64,000 bases of DNA, taken from assembly GCF_004134865.1 (NCBI RefSeq), contig NZ_SDPO01000001.1, positions 1,216,209-1,280,208 on the forward strand, in the 5' to 3' direction. This document shows, piece by piece, positions 22,207 to 30,439 of the stretch. Each line of letters begins with the position of its first letter. Within the stretch, counting starts at the first letter, position 1. The stretch comes from Agromyces fucosus. Lineage in GTDB: Bacteria; Actinomycetota; Actinomycetes; Actinomycetales; Microbacteriaceae. Under the pieces are notes generated by a model that saw only the letters and a program-made list of their open reading frames with translations, did not search any database and was not told the origin of the DNA. A program made the position numbers and the translations under genes.

Positions 22207-23478
22207 TCAGAGCCCGAGCCGCGCCGTGTACGCATTGCGGAATCGTCCCTCGGGGTCGAACCGCTCCCGAAGCGCAGCGAAGTCCGCCCAGCGCGGATAG
22301 CGCCGTCGCACCTCATCGGCGTCGAGGGTGAAGACCTTGCCCCAGTGCGGCCTGGCCGTTGCGGGCAGCGCCGCTTCGATCGTCGGGAGCAGCGCTTCGA
22401 CGGCCGCCTGCTCCCGCTTCCACGTGAAGTGGATTCCTACGACGTCGGTGCCGTGGGCCGGGCTCAGCCACAGGTCGTCGCCGCGCAGCGATCTCACTTC
22501 GCACACCTGCAGCAGCGGGGCGATCTGCGCGGCGAGACCGCGCATCGCCTCGAGTGCGGCGACGGCGTCGGAGCGGGGCACCAGGTACTCCGACTGCAGC
22601 TCCTCTCCGGCCGAGGGCGTGAAATCGAGCCGGAAGTGGGGCAGGCGCTCGTGCCACGGCCCTGGCTCGCCGAGCTGCGCCGTGCAGGCATCGGCGGCCA
22701 TGCCGGGCAACGGGTGGCGCGGCGCCGTCGCCTCCGTCGCACCGAGCCGGGCGATGAGTGCAGCGGATGCCGCGGCATCCGTCTCGACCGGAAGCCGCCG
22801 CTTGACCCACAACTGGTCGGCGCGGTCGGTGTTCGCCCACGTCGTGAAGATGCTGACGCTCGAACCGAGCGCGGTGACGGCGTCGTACTCGGCGAGCACG
22901 GCGCTCCACGCGGGACGCTCGTAGACGGTCTGCGCGACGTCGTACGTCGGCTCGACGTCGAGCTCGAGCGCGGTGACGACGCCGAGGGCGCCGAGGTTCA
23001 CGACGGCGCCGTCGAAGTCAGCCTCGCCGCGTTCGAGGGTGCGTGACTCGCCGGTCGCCGTGATGAACGCGATGGCGCGTACGGCGCTCGCGAGCGAGCC
23101 GATGCGGTCGCCCGACCCGTGCGTGCCGGTCGCGACGGCGCCGCCCACCGAGATGTGCGGCAGCGAGGCGAGGTTGCCGAGCGCGAGACCGCGAGCATGG
23201 AGCGCCGAGGCGAGCTCGCCGTAGCGCGGGCTCCCCGTGATGCGCACGGCGCCCGGTGCGCTCGAGGCGTCGATCGTCACCGGCAGCCCAGCCGTCTCGA
23301 TGAGCGTGCCCTCGGTGTCCGCGATGTCGTTGAAGCTGTGCCGCGAGCCGAGCACGCGGAACGGCCCATCGCCTGCGAGCACCTCGCGAAGCTCGTCGAT
23401 CGAGGTCGGTCGCACGACGCGCGACGCGCGGTAGCTCAGGTTGCCGGCCCAGTTGGTGCCTGCGGATGTCGCGGTCAC
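22207..23478 (-). CDS. aldO: Alditol oxidase (FAD-linked, AldO-like)
   Basis: A 423-residue flavoenzyme closely resembling Streptomyces alditol oxidase, which oxidises xylitol and sorbitol to aldoses and makes hydrogen peroxide. His47 in GSRHSFN corresponds to the residue covalently bound to FAD. NWAGNLSYRA, PHISVGGAVATGTHGSG, CEVR and HWGKVF all match AldO, including counterparts of the active-site Glu, Arg and Lys. The GTG at 23478 has GAGGGGA upstream; a TACGCT -10 lies about 30 bases before it. D-arabinono-1,4-lactone oxidase is the alternative annotation. Confidence 0.85.
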   Translation of the reverse strand: MTATSAGTNWAGNLSYRASRVVRPTSIDELREVLAGDGPFRVLGSRHSFNDIADTEGTLIETAGLPVTIDASSAPGAVRITGSPRYGELASALHARGLALGNLASLPHISVGGAVATGTHGSGDRIGSLASAVRAIAFITATGESRTLERGEADFDGAVVNLGALGVVTALELDVEPTYDVAQTVYERPAWSAVLAEYDAVTALGSSVSIFTTWANTDRADQLWVKRRLPVETDAAASAALIARLGATEATAPRHPLPGMAADACTAQLGEPGPWHERLPHFRLDFTPSAGEELQSEYLVPRSDAVAALEAMRGLAAQIAPLLQVCEVRSLRGDDLWLSPAHGTDVVGIHFTWKREQAAVEALLPTIEAALPATARPHWGKVFTLDADEVRRRYPRWADFAALRERFDPEGRFRNAYTARLGL

Positions 23479-23621
23479 GCGGTTCCCCTCATCGTCAGAG
23501 TGCGAGCGTATCCCCTGCCCGTGCCACTTGCCCGCACCGGGTGCACCGCTCCCCGGTCGCCGGTGGATCGCGCGCACCGCCGTCGAGACGCGCCGCAGGC
23601 GACGCGATCGCGCTCGGGTGC

Positions 23622-24308
23622 TCAGTCCACGAGTGCGCGACGCCGCTCGCCCCAGGCCACTCGTTCGCGCTCGAGCGGACCGGCGAGCGCTGCCCAGAGG
23701 AGGAGCGCCACTCCCGCCCCGGCGAGTGCCCCGCCGAGCGTGTCGGTCAGCCAGTGCGCACCGAGGTAGGTGCGACTGAACGCCATCAGCGCGGTGTAGA
23801 CCGCGCCGACCACCCAGACCCAGGCGCGTGGCACGATCACGCCGATGACGACCGCGATCGTCGCCGCGTTGGCGACGTGGCCCGATGGGAACGAGCCGAA
23901 ATCGGAGACGACGATCATGTCCTCAGGTCGCACCCGGCCGAAGAGGTGCTTCAGCACCTGCACGACGCCTGCGCTCGCCGCCGACGCCACGATGAAGTAG
24001 AGCGCGCCCCACGGCCTCCGGACGATGAGCAGCACGATCGCCGCTCCGACCGGCACGATGAACACGCCGATGACGCCGCCGCCCACTGCGTTCATGACGT
24101 AGGAGAACCACTCACCGAACGGCGTGCGGACGCTCACCATGAACTCGGCCCACGCCTCATCGATCGCGAATCGGTTGTCGCCCGACGATGACATGACCAG
24201 CATGCCGATGAGGCCCGAGAGGAGGAGCGCCGACACTCCGGCGATGATCGGGACGAGACGAGAGGCCCTCGCCGGGGTCGCTGACGTCTCCACCGGCTCG
24301 AGGCTCAT
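23622..24308 (-). CDS. PAP2 family membrane phosphatase
   Basis: A 228-residue membrane protein with about five helices and the three PAP2 phosphatase motifs: KHLFGRVRP, FPSGH and SRTYLGAHWLTD. Such proteins dephosphorylate lipid phosphates such as undecaprenyl pyrophosphate or phosphatidic acid. The ATG at 24308 has TAGCGT six bases upstream, so the mRNA is probably leaderless. The substrate cannot be assigned. Confidence 0.9.
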   Translation of the reverse strand: MSLEPVETSATPARASRLVPIIAGVSALLLSGLIGMLVMSSSGDNRFAIDEAWAEFMVSVRTPFGEWFSYVMNAVGGGVIGVFIVPVGAAIVLLIVRRPWGALYFIVASAASAGVVQVLKHLFGRVRPEDMIVVSDFGSFPSGHVANAATIAVVIGVIVPRAWVWVVGAVYTALMAFSRTYLGAHWLTDTLGGALAGAGVALLLWAALAGPLERERVAWGERRRALVD

Positions 24309-24383
24309 TCCCCCACGCTACCGTCGGGCCTGCGGCATCCGCGTGAGGTCGCCGCCGGTTTCGCGGGCGGATGCCCCGCGCCG

Positions 24384-25670
24384 TCAGTCGCTCAGCGGCG
24401 GCACCGTCTTCGGACGCACGAGCAGCCACAGGGCCGCGATCGCCACGACGCCCGCGAGCAGCATCACGAACGCCATGGGTACGGCGCTGCCGACGCCCAT
24501 GAGGCCGATGAGCGGCGAGATGGCGCCGGCGAGGCCGAAGTTCAACGCGCCGAGCAGCGATGCCGCCGTGCCGGCCTCAGCGCCGTGGTGCGCGAGCGCG
24601 AGCACCTGCACCGCGGGGAACGCGAAGCCGCACGCGAGGATGTAGAACCAGAGCGGGACCGCGGTGCCCCAGAATCCGGCGCCGGAGGCGTCGAGCGCCA
24701 TGATCGTCGCGGCCATCGCGAGGTGCACGACCGTCGTGCCCGCGAGGATCCACTGCGGCTGCACGGAGCCGCGCATGAGTCGCGAGCTGACCTGCACGCC
24801 GACGATGACGCCGACCGAGTTCACGGCGAAGAGCAACCCGTACTCCTGCGCGTTGAAGGAGTAGACCTCCTGGAAGAGGAACGACGAGGTCGAGAGGTAC
24901 CCGAACAGGCCGGTGAACGTCATGCCGCCGATGATGGCAGCGCCGAGGTAGACGCGATCGCGGAAGAGCGCGGCGTAGCGATCGCGCAGGGTCGAGTGGC
25001 CCGAGATCCCGCGGCGCGACGGCGGCAGGGTCTCGACGATGAAGAACGCGACCGCCACGACGACGACCGCACCGTACACCGCGAGCACGACGAAGATGCC
25101 GCGCCAGTCCATGACCTGGAGGAGCTGGGAGCCGATGACCGGGGCGAGCACGGGAGCGAGCCCGTTCACGAGCGCGAGACGCGACAGCATGCGCACGAGG
25201 GGCTTGCCGCCGAAGAGGTCGCGCACCATCGCCATCGCGACGACGCCGCCGGCCGCGGCGCCGAAGCCCTGCAGCAGGCGGAAGACCGAGAGCCAGACGA
25301 TGTCGGGAGCGAAGGCGGCCGCGAGGGATGCCGCGATGTGCAGCGCCGTCGCGAGGATGAGCGGGAGACGCCGTCCGACCTTGTCGCTCCACGGTCCGAC
25401 GATGAGCTGGCCGAGGCCGAACCCGATCATGGTGCCCGTGAGCGTCAGCTGCACGGCCGATGCCGAGACGCCGAGCTCGTCCTGCAGCACCGGGAAGGCC
25501 GGCAGGTACAGGTCGATCGTGAACGGGCCGAGGGCGGTGAGCGCGCCGAGCACGAGCACGTAGACGAGTCGTTGCCGGCTGGTCAGCCGGTCGCCCGGGT
25601 GCACGCCGACGACGGGGGTCGACCTGGTGTCGTCGGGGCGGATGATCGGGATGGAGCTGGTTGAGGACAT
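24384..25670 (-). CDS. Bcr/CflA-type multidrug efflux MFS transporter
   Basis: A 428-residue carrier with twelve predicted helices. GPFTIDLYLPAFP in helix 1, GPWSDKVGRR in loop 2-3 and the RLLQGFGAAAG stretch are typical of the Bcr/CflA drug-exporter group. The N-terminal 35 residues are cytoplasmic and poorly conserved. The start at 25670 follows GGAACG; a promoter with a palindrome lies about 130 bases upstream. Drug or small-molecule export is expected. Confidence 0.88.
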   Translation of the reverse strand: MSSTSSIPIIRPDDTRSTPVVGVHPGDRLTSRQRLVYVLVLGALTALGPFTIDLYLPAFPVLQDELGVSASAVQLTLTGTMIGFGLGQLIVGPWSDKVGRRLPLILATALHIAASLAAAFAPDIVWLSVFRLLQGFGAAAGGVVAMAMVRDLFGGKPLVRMLSRLALVNGLAPVLAPVIGSQLLQVMDWRGIFVVLAVYGAVVVVAVAFFIVETLPPSRRGISGHSTLRDRYAALFRDRVYLGAAIIGGMTFTGLFGYLSTSSFLFQEVYSFNAQEYGLLFAVNSVGVIVGVQVSSRLMRGSVQPQWILAGTTVVHLAMAATIMALDASGAGFWGTAVPLWFYILACGFAFPAVQVLALAHHGAEAGTAASLLGALNFGLAGAISPLIGLMGVGSAVPMAFVMLLAGVVAIAALWLLVRPKTVPPLSD

Positions 25671-25779
25671 GTGCGTTCCAGGCGTGCTCGGATGCGGCGG
25701 CGCACGCCCTCGGGCGCCGGGAGACTGGGCGGCGGCGTTCCGTGGGACACCGCCGGGTGCGATTCGGCCTTCGCGCGGC

Positions 25780-25833
25780 TCGAATCGATTCGACAGGGTT
25801 CGATTGTAGCCCAGGTCGGTTGCCCCGAGGCAA
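25780..25833 (-). promoter_or_regulatory. Promoter and palindromic operator of the Bcr/CflA gene
   Basis: On the minus strand, TTGCCT (25828-25833) and TACAAT (25803-25808) are 19 bases apart. Just downstream of the -10 is the perfect 14-bp palindrome TCGAATCGATTCGA (25780-25793), overlapping the first transcribed bases. This is a typical repressor site for a TetR- or MarR-type protein; no such regulator is adjacent. Confidence 0.55.
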
Positions 25834-25915
25834 CTCCGAGTCGCATTCGGTTTCATGTACGGATCGCGGGACCGGCTGGGCGGGCCCTTCCGAGGCGTCC
25901 GGCGCGCGCCGAGCC

Positions 25916-27082
25916 TCAGTCCGCGAGCGGATCCGCCAGGAGCCGCGCGAAGGCGAGTTCAGCGGCGCCGATGAGCAACCGGTTCTCGCCGAGCTCGGCG
26001 ACCCTGATGTCGAGTCCCTCGCTCGCCACCGGCAGGCATTGCGCCGCGACCGCCGCCTCGAGCGCCGCTGCATCGTGCGCAGCGAGCGTGGCGAGGAACC
26101 CCCCGAGCACGATGAGCGACGGGTTCAGCACGTTGACGGCGTTGCCGAGCGCGGTCGCGAGGATGCGCTGCTGCCTGGCGAGCTCTTCGGCGACGGCGAG
26201 ACCGCCGGACGCCGCGATCGCGGCGGCGAGCGTCGGCTCGTCGGCGTGCGTGAGTCCGACGACCTGCAGCAGGCGGGCACGACTCACCTCGTCCTCCAGC
26301 ACGCCGTCGGGCACGCGGCGATCGTCCTGCCTCGCGATGCCCGGACGGTTCTGGCCGAACTCTCCCGCGTACCCCCGCGTGCCGCTGACGAGACGACCTC
26401 CGACCACCAGCCCGCCGCCGATGCCGCTCGCACCGCCGTTGAGGTAGACGAGGTCGTCGACTCCCCGCCCGGCGCCGAAGAGGTGTTCGGCCCGAGCACC
26501 GAGGCTCGCATCGTTCGCGACGCCGGCGGGCAGGCCCGTGGCCGACTCGACGAGCTCCCGCACCGGGGCATCCGTCCACTCGAGGTGCGGCGCCCAGCGC
26601 ACGAGTCCGTCGTCGGAACGCACCTGGCCGGGCACGGCGAGGCCGACCCCGACGATGCGGGCGTCGCGCAACTCGGTCGTCCGCCATCGGGCCAGGACGC
26701 CGGCAACGAGGTCCGCCGTCTCTGCGGGTGTCACGAGGTGGTCGACCTCGAGGCGCTCGCGCACCACGATCCGCGCGTTCAGTCCGACCGCGGCGATGGT
26801 CACGGCGTCGACCTCGGGGTTGACCACGATCGCCTGCACCGAGGGGTGCGCCGCGACGACCGGCGACGGCCGCCCCACCCGGTTCGTCGGGTCGGGAGCC
26901 CGCTCCTCGACGAGACCGAGGTCGGCGAGCTCGGAGGCGAGCGAGGCCACCGTGGAGCGGTTCAGGCCGGTCTCCGCCGTGAGCCGGGCACGCGAGAGCG
27001 GTCCTTCGAGATGCGCCAGCACGAGAAGTTTCGAGAGGTTTCGACGATGCACGCCGTCGAACGTGCCGGTTCGGTCTGCCAC
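25916..27082 (-). CDS. ROK family transcriptional regulator
   Basis: A 388-residue NagC/Mlc/XylR-like protein: winged helix-turn-helix (residues 15-75, SRARLTAETGLNRSTVASLA) followed by a sugar-kinase-like ROK domain (about 85-385). The zinc motif CxCGxxGC expected after GEFG is missing: the region reads GYAGEFGQNRPGIARQDD with no cysteine. TAGAGT lies six bases before the GTG at 27082, suggesting a leaderless mRNA. It is divergent from the xylo-oligosaccharide operon and probably regulates it. Confidence 0.88.
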   Translation of the reverse strand: MADRTGTFDGVHRRNLSKLLVLAHLEGPLSRARLTAETGLNRSTVASLASELADLGLVEERAPDPTNRVGRPSPVVAAHPSVQAIVVNPEVDAVTIAAVGLNARIVVRERLEVDHLVTPAETADLVAGVLARWRTTELRDARIVGVGLAVPGQVRSDDGLVRWAPHLEWTDAPVRELVESATGLPAGVANDASLGARAEHLFGAGRGVDDLVYLNGGASGIGGGLVVGGRLVSGTRGYAGEFGQNRPGIARQDDRRVPDGVLEDEVSRARLLQVVGLTHADEPTLAAAIAASGGLAVAEELARQQRILATALGNAVNVLNPSLIVLGGFLATLAAHDAAALEAAVAAQCLPVASEGLDIRVAELGENRLLIGAAELAFARLLADPLAD

Positions 27083-27131
27083 TCGCCCACTCTATGTTCT
27101 CGGAGCCGCGGGCCGACGGTCGACGCGCATA

Positions 27132-27214
27132 ATTTGTTGCGCTTGACGGCAAATCAGCTCCGGGCTAGAGTTCCGGTGTCCAGATCACTTTCGGCGTTGA
27201 GGCCGAAACTTTCG
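27132..27214 (+). promoter_or_regulatory. Promoter and operators of the xylo-oligosaccharide operon
   Basis: TTGACG (27143-27148) and TAGAGT (27166-27171) are 17 bases apart, a strong promoter. ATTTGTTG (27132-27139) with the arm CAAAT (27150-27154) straddles the -35. Downstream lie a TTTCGGC/GCCGAAA stem-loop (27189-27208) and the perfect palindrome CGAAA-C-TTTCG (27204-27214), just before the GAGAGG ribosome site. Motifs related to both appear at xylA, so ROK and LacI proteins are both candidate binders. Confidence 0.6.
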
Positions 27215-27226
27215 AGAGGTTCAACG

Positions 27227-28522
27227 ATGAACACACGAGGCATCGGCAGGTTCACCGCCATCGGCGCCGCCGCGGCACTTGCCGTGGGGGCGCTGGCGGG
27301 GTGCAGCGCCGGCGGCGAGGAATCCGGCGACGGGGACGTGTCCCTGACGTTCTGGCACAACTCCACCACCGGTGACGGCAAGGCCTACTGGGAGGCGACC
27401 GCAGCCGCCTTCGAGGAGGAGAACCCGGGCGTCACGATCGACATCCAGGCGATCCAGAACGAGGACATGGACGGCAAGCTCCAGACCGCCCTCAACTCCG
27501 GCGACGCACCCGACATCTTCATGGCGCGCGGCGGCGGCAAGCTCGCGGCAGTCGTCGAGGCCGGTCAGGCGCAGGACCTCAGCGCCGCGCTCTCCGACGA
27601 GACGAAGACCGCCCTCGGCGAGGGCGCGCTCTCGGCGTTCACGGTCGACGACAAGCTCTACGGCGTGCCGTCCTCGGTGCTGCCGGGCGGCATCTACTAC
27701 AGCAAGGACCTGTTCGCACAGGCCGGCATCACCGAGACGCCGACCACGTTCGACGAGCTCGGCGAGGCCGTCGACAAGTTGAAGGCCGCCGGCATCGATC
27801 CCATCGCGCTCGGCGCGAAGGACGCCTGGCCCGCCGCTCACTGGTACTACTTCTTCGCCCTCCGCGAGTGCGGCCAGGACGTCATCACGGGCCTGACCGA
27901 GGACCCCAGCTTCTCCGACGAATGCTGGCTCCGCGCCGGTGAGGACCTCGAGGAGTTCGCGGGCATCGAGCCGTTCAACCAGGGCTTCCTGACCACGACC
28001 GCCCAGCAGGGCGCCGGCTCCTCCGCCGGCCTCGTCGCGAACCACAAGGCCGCGATGGAGCTCATGGGCGCCTGGGACCCGGGAGTGATCGCCTCGCTCA
28101 CGCCCGATGAGAAGCCCCTGCCCGACCTCGGCTGGTTCCCCTTCCCCGAGGTCGACGGCGGCGACGGCGAAGCCGGTGCGCTCATGGGCGGCGTCGACGG
28201 CTTCTCCTGCTACGTCGATGCTCCCAAGGAGTGCGGCGAGTTCCTCGAGTTCGCCTCGCAGAAGGAGTACCAGGAGGGCTACGCGAACGCGTTCGTGACC
28301 CTGCCCGCCAACAAGGACGCCCAGGGCGTCGTGACCGACCCTGCCCTGCAGGAGGTGCTCGCCGCCGTGAACGAGGCCCCGTACGTCTCGGTCTGGCTCG
28401 ACACGCTCCTCGGCCAGAACGTCGGCAACGCGCTGAACGTCGGCGTCGTCGACCTGCTCGCCGGCAAGGGCTCCGCCCAGGGCATCGTCGACGCGGTCGA
28501 CGACGCGATCAAGAAGGGCTGA
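27227..28522 (+). CDS. Sugar ABC transporter substrate-binding lipoprotein (probable xylobiose/xylo-oligosaccharide)
   Basis: A 431-residue extracellular binding protein with lipobox LAGC near residue 25 and the family-1 solute-binding fold (LTFWHNSTTGDGKAYWEA; LQTALNSGDAPDIF). It resembles BxlE of Streptomyces, the xylobiose-binding protein, and is followed by two permeases and a GH3 enzyme as in the bxlEFGA order. GAGAGG lies 7 bases before the ATG. Substrate is inferred from context. Confidence 0.88.
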   Translation: MNTRGIGRFTAIGAAAALAVGALAGCSAGGEESGDGDVSLTFWHNSTTGDGKAYWEATAAAFEEENPGVTIDIQAIQNEDMDGKLQTALNSGDAPDIFMARGGGKLAAVVEAGQAQDLSAALSDETKTALGEGALSAFTVDDKLYGVPSSVLPGGIYYSKDLFAQAGITETPTTFDELGEAVDKLKAAGIDPIALGAKDAWPAAHWYYFFALRECGQDVITGLTEDPSFSDECWLRAGEDLEEFAGIEPFNQGFLTTTAQQGAGSSAGLVANHKAAMELMGAWDPGVIASLTPDEKPLPDLGWFPFPEVDGGDGEAGALMGGVDGFSCYVDAPKECGEFLEFASQKEYQEGYANAFVTLPANKDAQGVVTDPALQEVLAAVNEAPYVSVWLDTLLGQNVGNALNVGVVDLLAGKGSAQGIVDAVDDAIKKG

Positions 28523-28535
28523 GGCCGAACTCACC

Positions 28536-29573
28536 ATGAGCGTTCGCACCAACTCTCCCGTCGCGGGACGAGTCGACACGGACGACGTCGCGGCCGGAGG
28601 CGGCTCGCCGTCTCCGGCCGCCGGCCGGGTCGTCGCGACGTCGCCCGGCGCCCGACGTCGCCCCCGCCGAGACCTCCGCAAGACCATCGAGATCGCCGTG
28701 CTCGTGGGCCCGGCGCTCCTCATCTTCCTGGCCTTCGTCATCTTCCCGGTCGTCATGGCCGGCTACTACGGCTTCTTCCGGTGGAAGGGCTTCGGGCCGC
28801 CGACCGACTTCGTCGGCCTGCAGAACTACGTCACGATCTTCCAGGACCCCACCTTCCACGAGGCGGTCGCGCACAACGCGATCATCGTCGTGATGTCCCT
28901 CGTGCTGCAGGGCCCGGCGGCGCTCCTCCTCGCCCTGCTCCTGAACCGCCCGATGCGCGGGCAGTCCGTGATCCGCGTGCTCATCTTCGCGCCGTACGTG
29001 ATCGCCGAAGTCGTCGTCGGCACGGGCTGGAGCCTCATGCTCCAGAGCGAGGGCGCTCTGAACGGGCTCCTCGAGAAGATCGGACTCGGCGCCTTCACCC
29101 AGGACTGGCTCGCCGACCCCGGCATCGCCATGTGGACCCTCCTCGGCATCATCACCTGGAAGTACATCGGATTCGCCGTCATCCTCTTCCTGGCGGGCCT
29201 CCAGGGCATCCCGCAGGAGCTCACCGAGGCGGCGCAGATCGACGGCGCCTCCTACTGGCAGATCCAGCGCCGCATCACGCTGCCGCTGCTCGGCCCGACC
29301 CTGCGCATCTGGGCGTTCCTGTCGATCATCGGCTCGCTGCAGCTGTTCGACCTCGTCTACATCATCTGGGGCCAGTACGTCGCCTCGACGGCCGGCACCT
29401 CGACCATGGCGACCTACATGGTGGCGAACGGGCGCAACGCGGGCAACTACGGCTACGGCAACGCCGTCGCCGTCGTGCTCTTCCTCATCTCGCTCGTCGT
29501 CGCCCTCGTCTACCAGCGCTACGTTCTCCGCCGCGACACCGCCGGCGCCCTCACCGAACGGACGGACCGATGA
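28536..29573 (+). CDS. Sugar ABC transporter permease, MalF-type
   Basis: A 345-residue inner-membrane permease. An N-terminal polar stretch of about 45 residues precedes six hydrophobic helices. The EAA loop TEAAQIDGASYWQIQRRITL docks on the ATPase. It lies 13 bases after the binding protein and overlaps the next permease by ATGA. Confidence 0.92.
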   Translation: MSVRTNSPVAGRVDTDDVAAGGGSPSPAAGRVVATSPGARRRPRRDLRKTIEIAVLVGPALLIFLAFVIFPVVMAGYYGFFRWKGFGPPTDFVGLQNYVTIFQDPTFHEAVAHNAIIVVMSLVLQGPAALLLALLLNRPMRGQSVIRVLIFAPYVIAEVVVGTGWSLMLQSEGALNGLLEKIGLGAFTQDWLADPGIAMWTLLGIITWKYIGFAVILFLAGLQGIPQELTEAAQIDGASYWQIQRRITLPLLGPTLRIWAFLSIIGSLQLFDLVYIIWGQYVASTAGTSTMATYMVANGRNAGNYGYGNAVAVVLFLISLVVALVYQRYVLRRDTAGALTERTDR

Positions 29574-30439
29574 CCGCATCGATCGCCCTGCCCCGGCCTC
29601 CGCGGCCGCGCCAGTCCGGCAAGCTGCCCTGGGGCAGCCCCGCCATCTACTTCGTCGGCATCGTCGTGATCTCGCTCATGCTCGCGCCGATCGCGTACAT
29701 CATCATCGGCGGCTTCCGCACGAACTCGCAGATCACGACGGACCCGTCGGCACTGCCGTCGCCGTGGGTGTTCACGAACTACGCCGACGTGCTCGTCAGC
29801 AGCACCTTCTGGGGCGAGGTGCTGAATTCCACGGTCGCGGCCGTCGTGACCACTGTGGGTGTCGTCGCGCTCGGACTCATGGCGAGCTACGTGCTCGCGC
29901 GCTACCGCTTCAAGGCCCGCGGCCTGCTCTACGCGATGTTCGCAGCCGGGCTCATGTTCCCGATGACGGTCGCCATCACCCCGCTGTACCTCGTGGTGCG
30001 CAACCTCGGCCTCATGAACTCCCTCGGCGGCATCATCCTGCCGCAGATCGCGTTCGCCCTGCCGACGACGATCATCATCCTCGTGCCGTTCCTGCGGGCC
30101 ATCCCCGACGAGATCGAGGAGGCGGCATCGATCGACGGAGCCTCGCGTCTCGGCTTCTTCTGGCGGATGGTGGTACCGCTGGCACTGCCGGGCGTGATCA
30201 CGGTCGGCATCCTCGCGTTCATCTCGAGCTGGAACAGCTACATCCTCCCCCTGTTCATCCTGAACAACGAGGCCGCGTTCACCCTGCCGCTCGGCGTGCA
30301 GGCGTTCGCGTCCCAGTATTCCGTAGACACGGCCAAGGTGCTCGCGTTCACGTCGCTGTCGATGATCCCCGCGCTCGTGTTCTTCAGCATCTTCGAGCGG
30401 CGCATCGTCGGCGGCCTCACGGGAGCGGTCAAGGGATGA
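29570..30439 (+). CDS. Sugar ABC transporter permease, MalG-type
   Basis: A 289-residue permease partner with six helices and the EAA loop EEAASIDGASRLGFFWRMVV. ATGA overlaps on both sides couple it to the first permease and to the GH3 gene. No ATPase gene is in the operon. Confidence 0.92.
   Translation: MTASIALPRPPRPRQSGKLPWGSPAIYFVGIVVISLMLAPIAYIIIGGFRTNSQITTDPSALPSPWVFTNYADVLVSSTFWGEVLNSTVAAVVTTVGVVALGLMASYVLARYRFKARGLLYAMFAAGLMFPMTVAITPLYLVVRNLGLMNSLGGIILPQIAFALPTTIIILVPFLRAIPDEIEEAASIDGASRLGFFWRMVVPLALPGVITVGILAFISSWNSYILPLFILNNEAAFTLPLGVQAFASQYSVDTAKVLAFTSLSMIPALVFFSIFERRIVGGLTGAVKG

Noticed and set aside
27189..27208. TTTCGGC/GCCGAAA stem-loop before the binding-protein gene as a terminator
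   Set aside because: It lies in the leader next to the ribosome site and overlaps an operator-like palindrome; no T-run follows. It is treated as part of the regulatory region.
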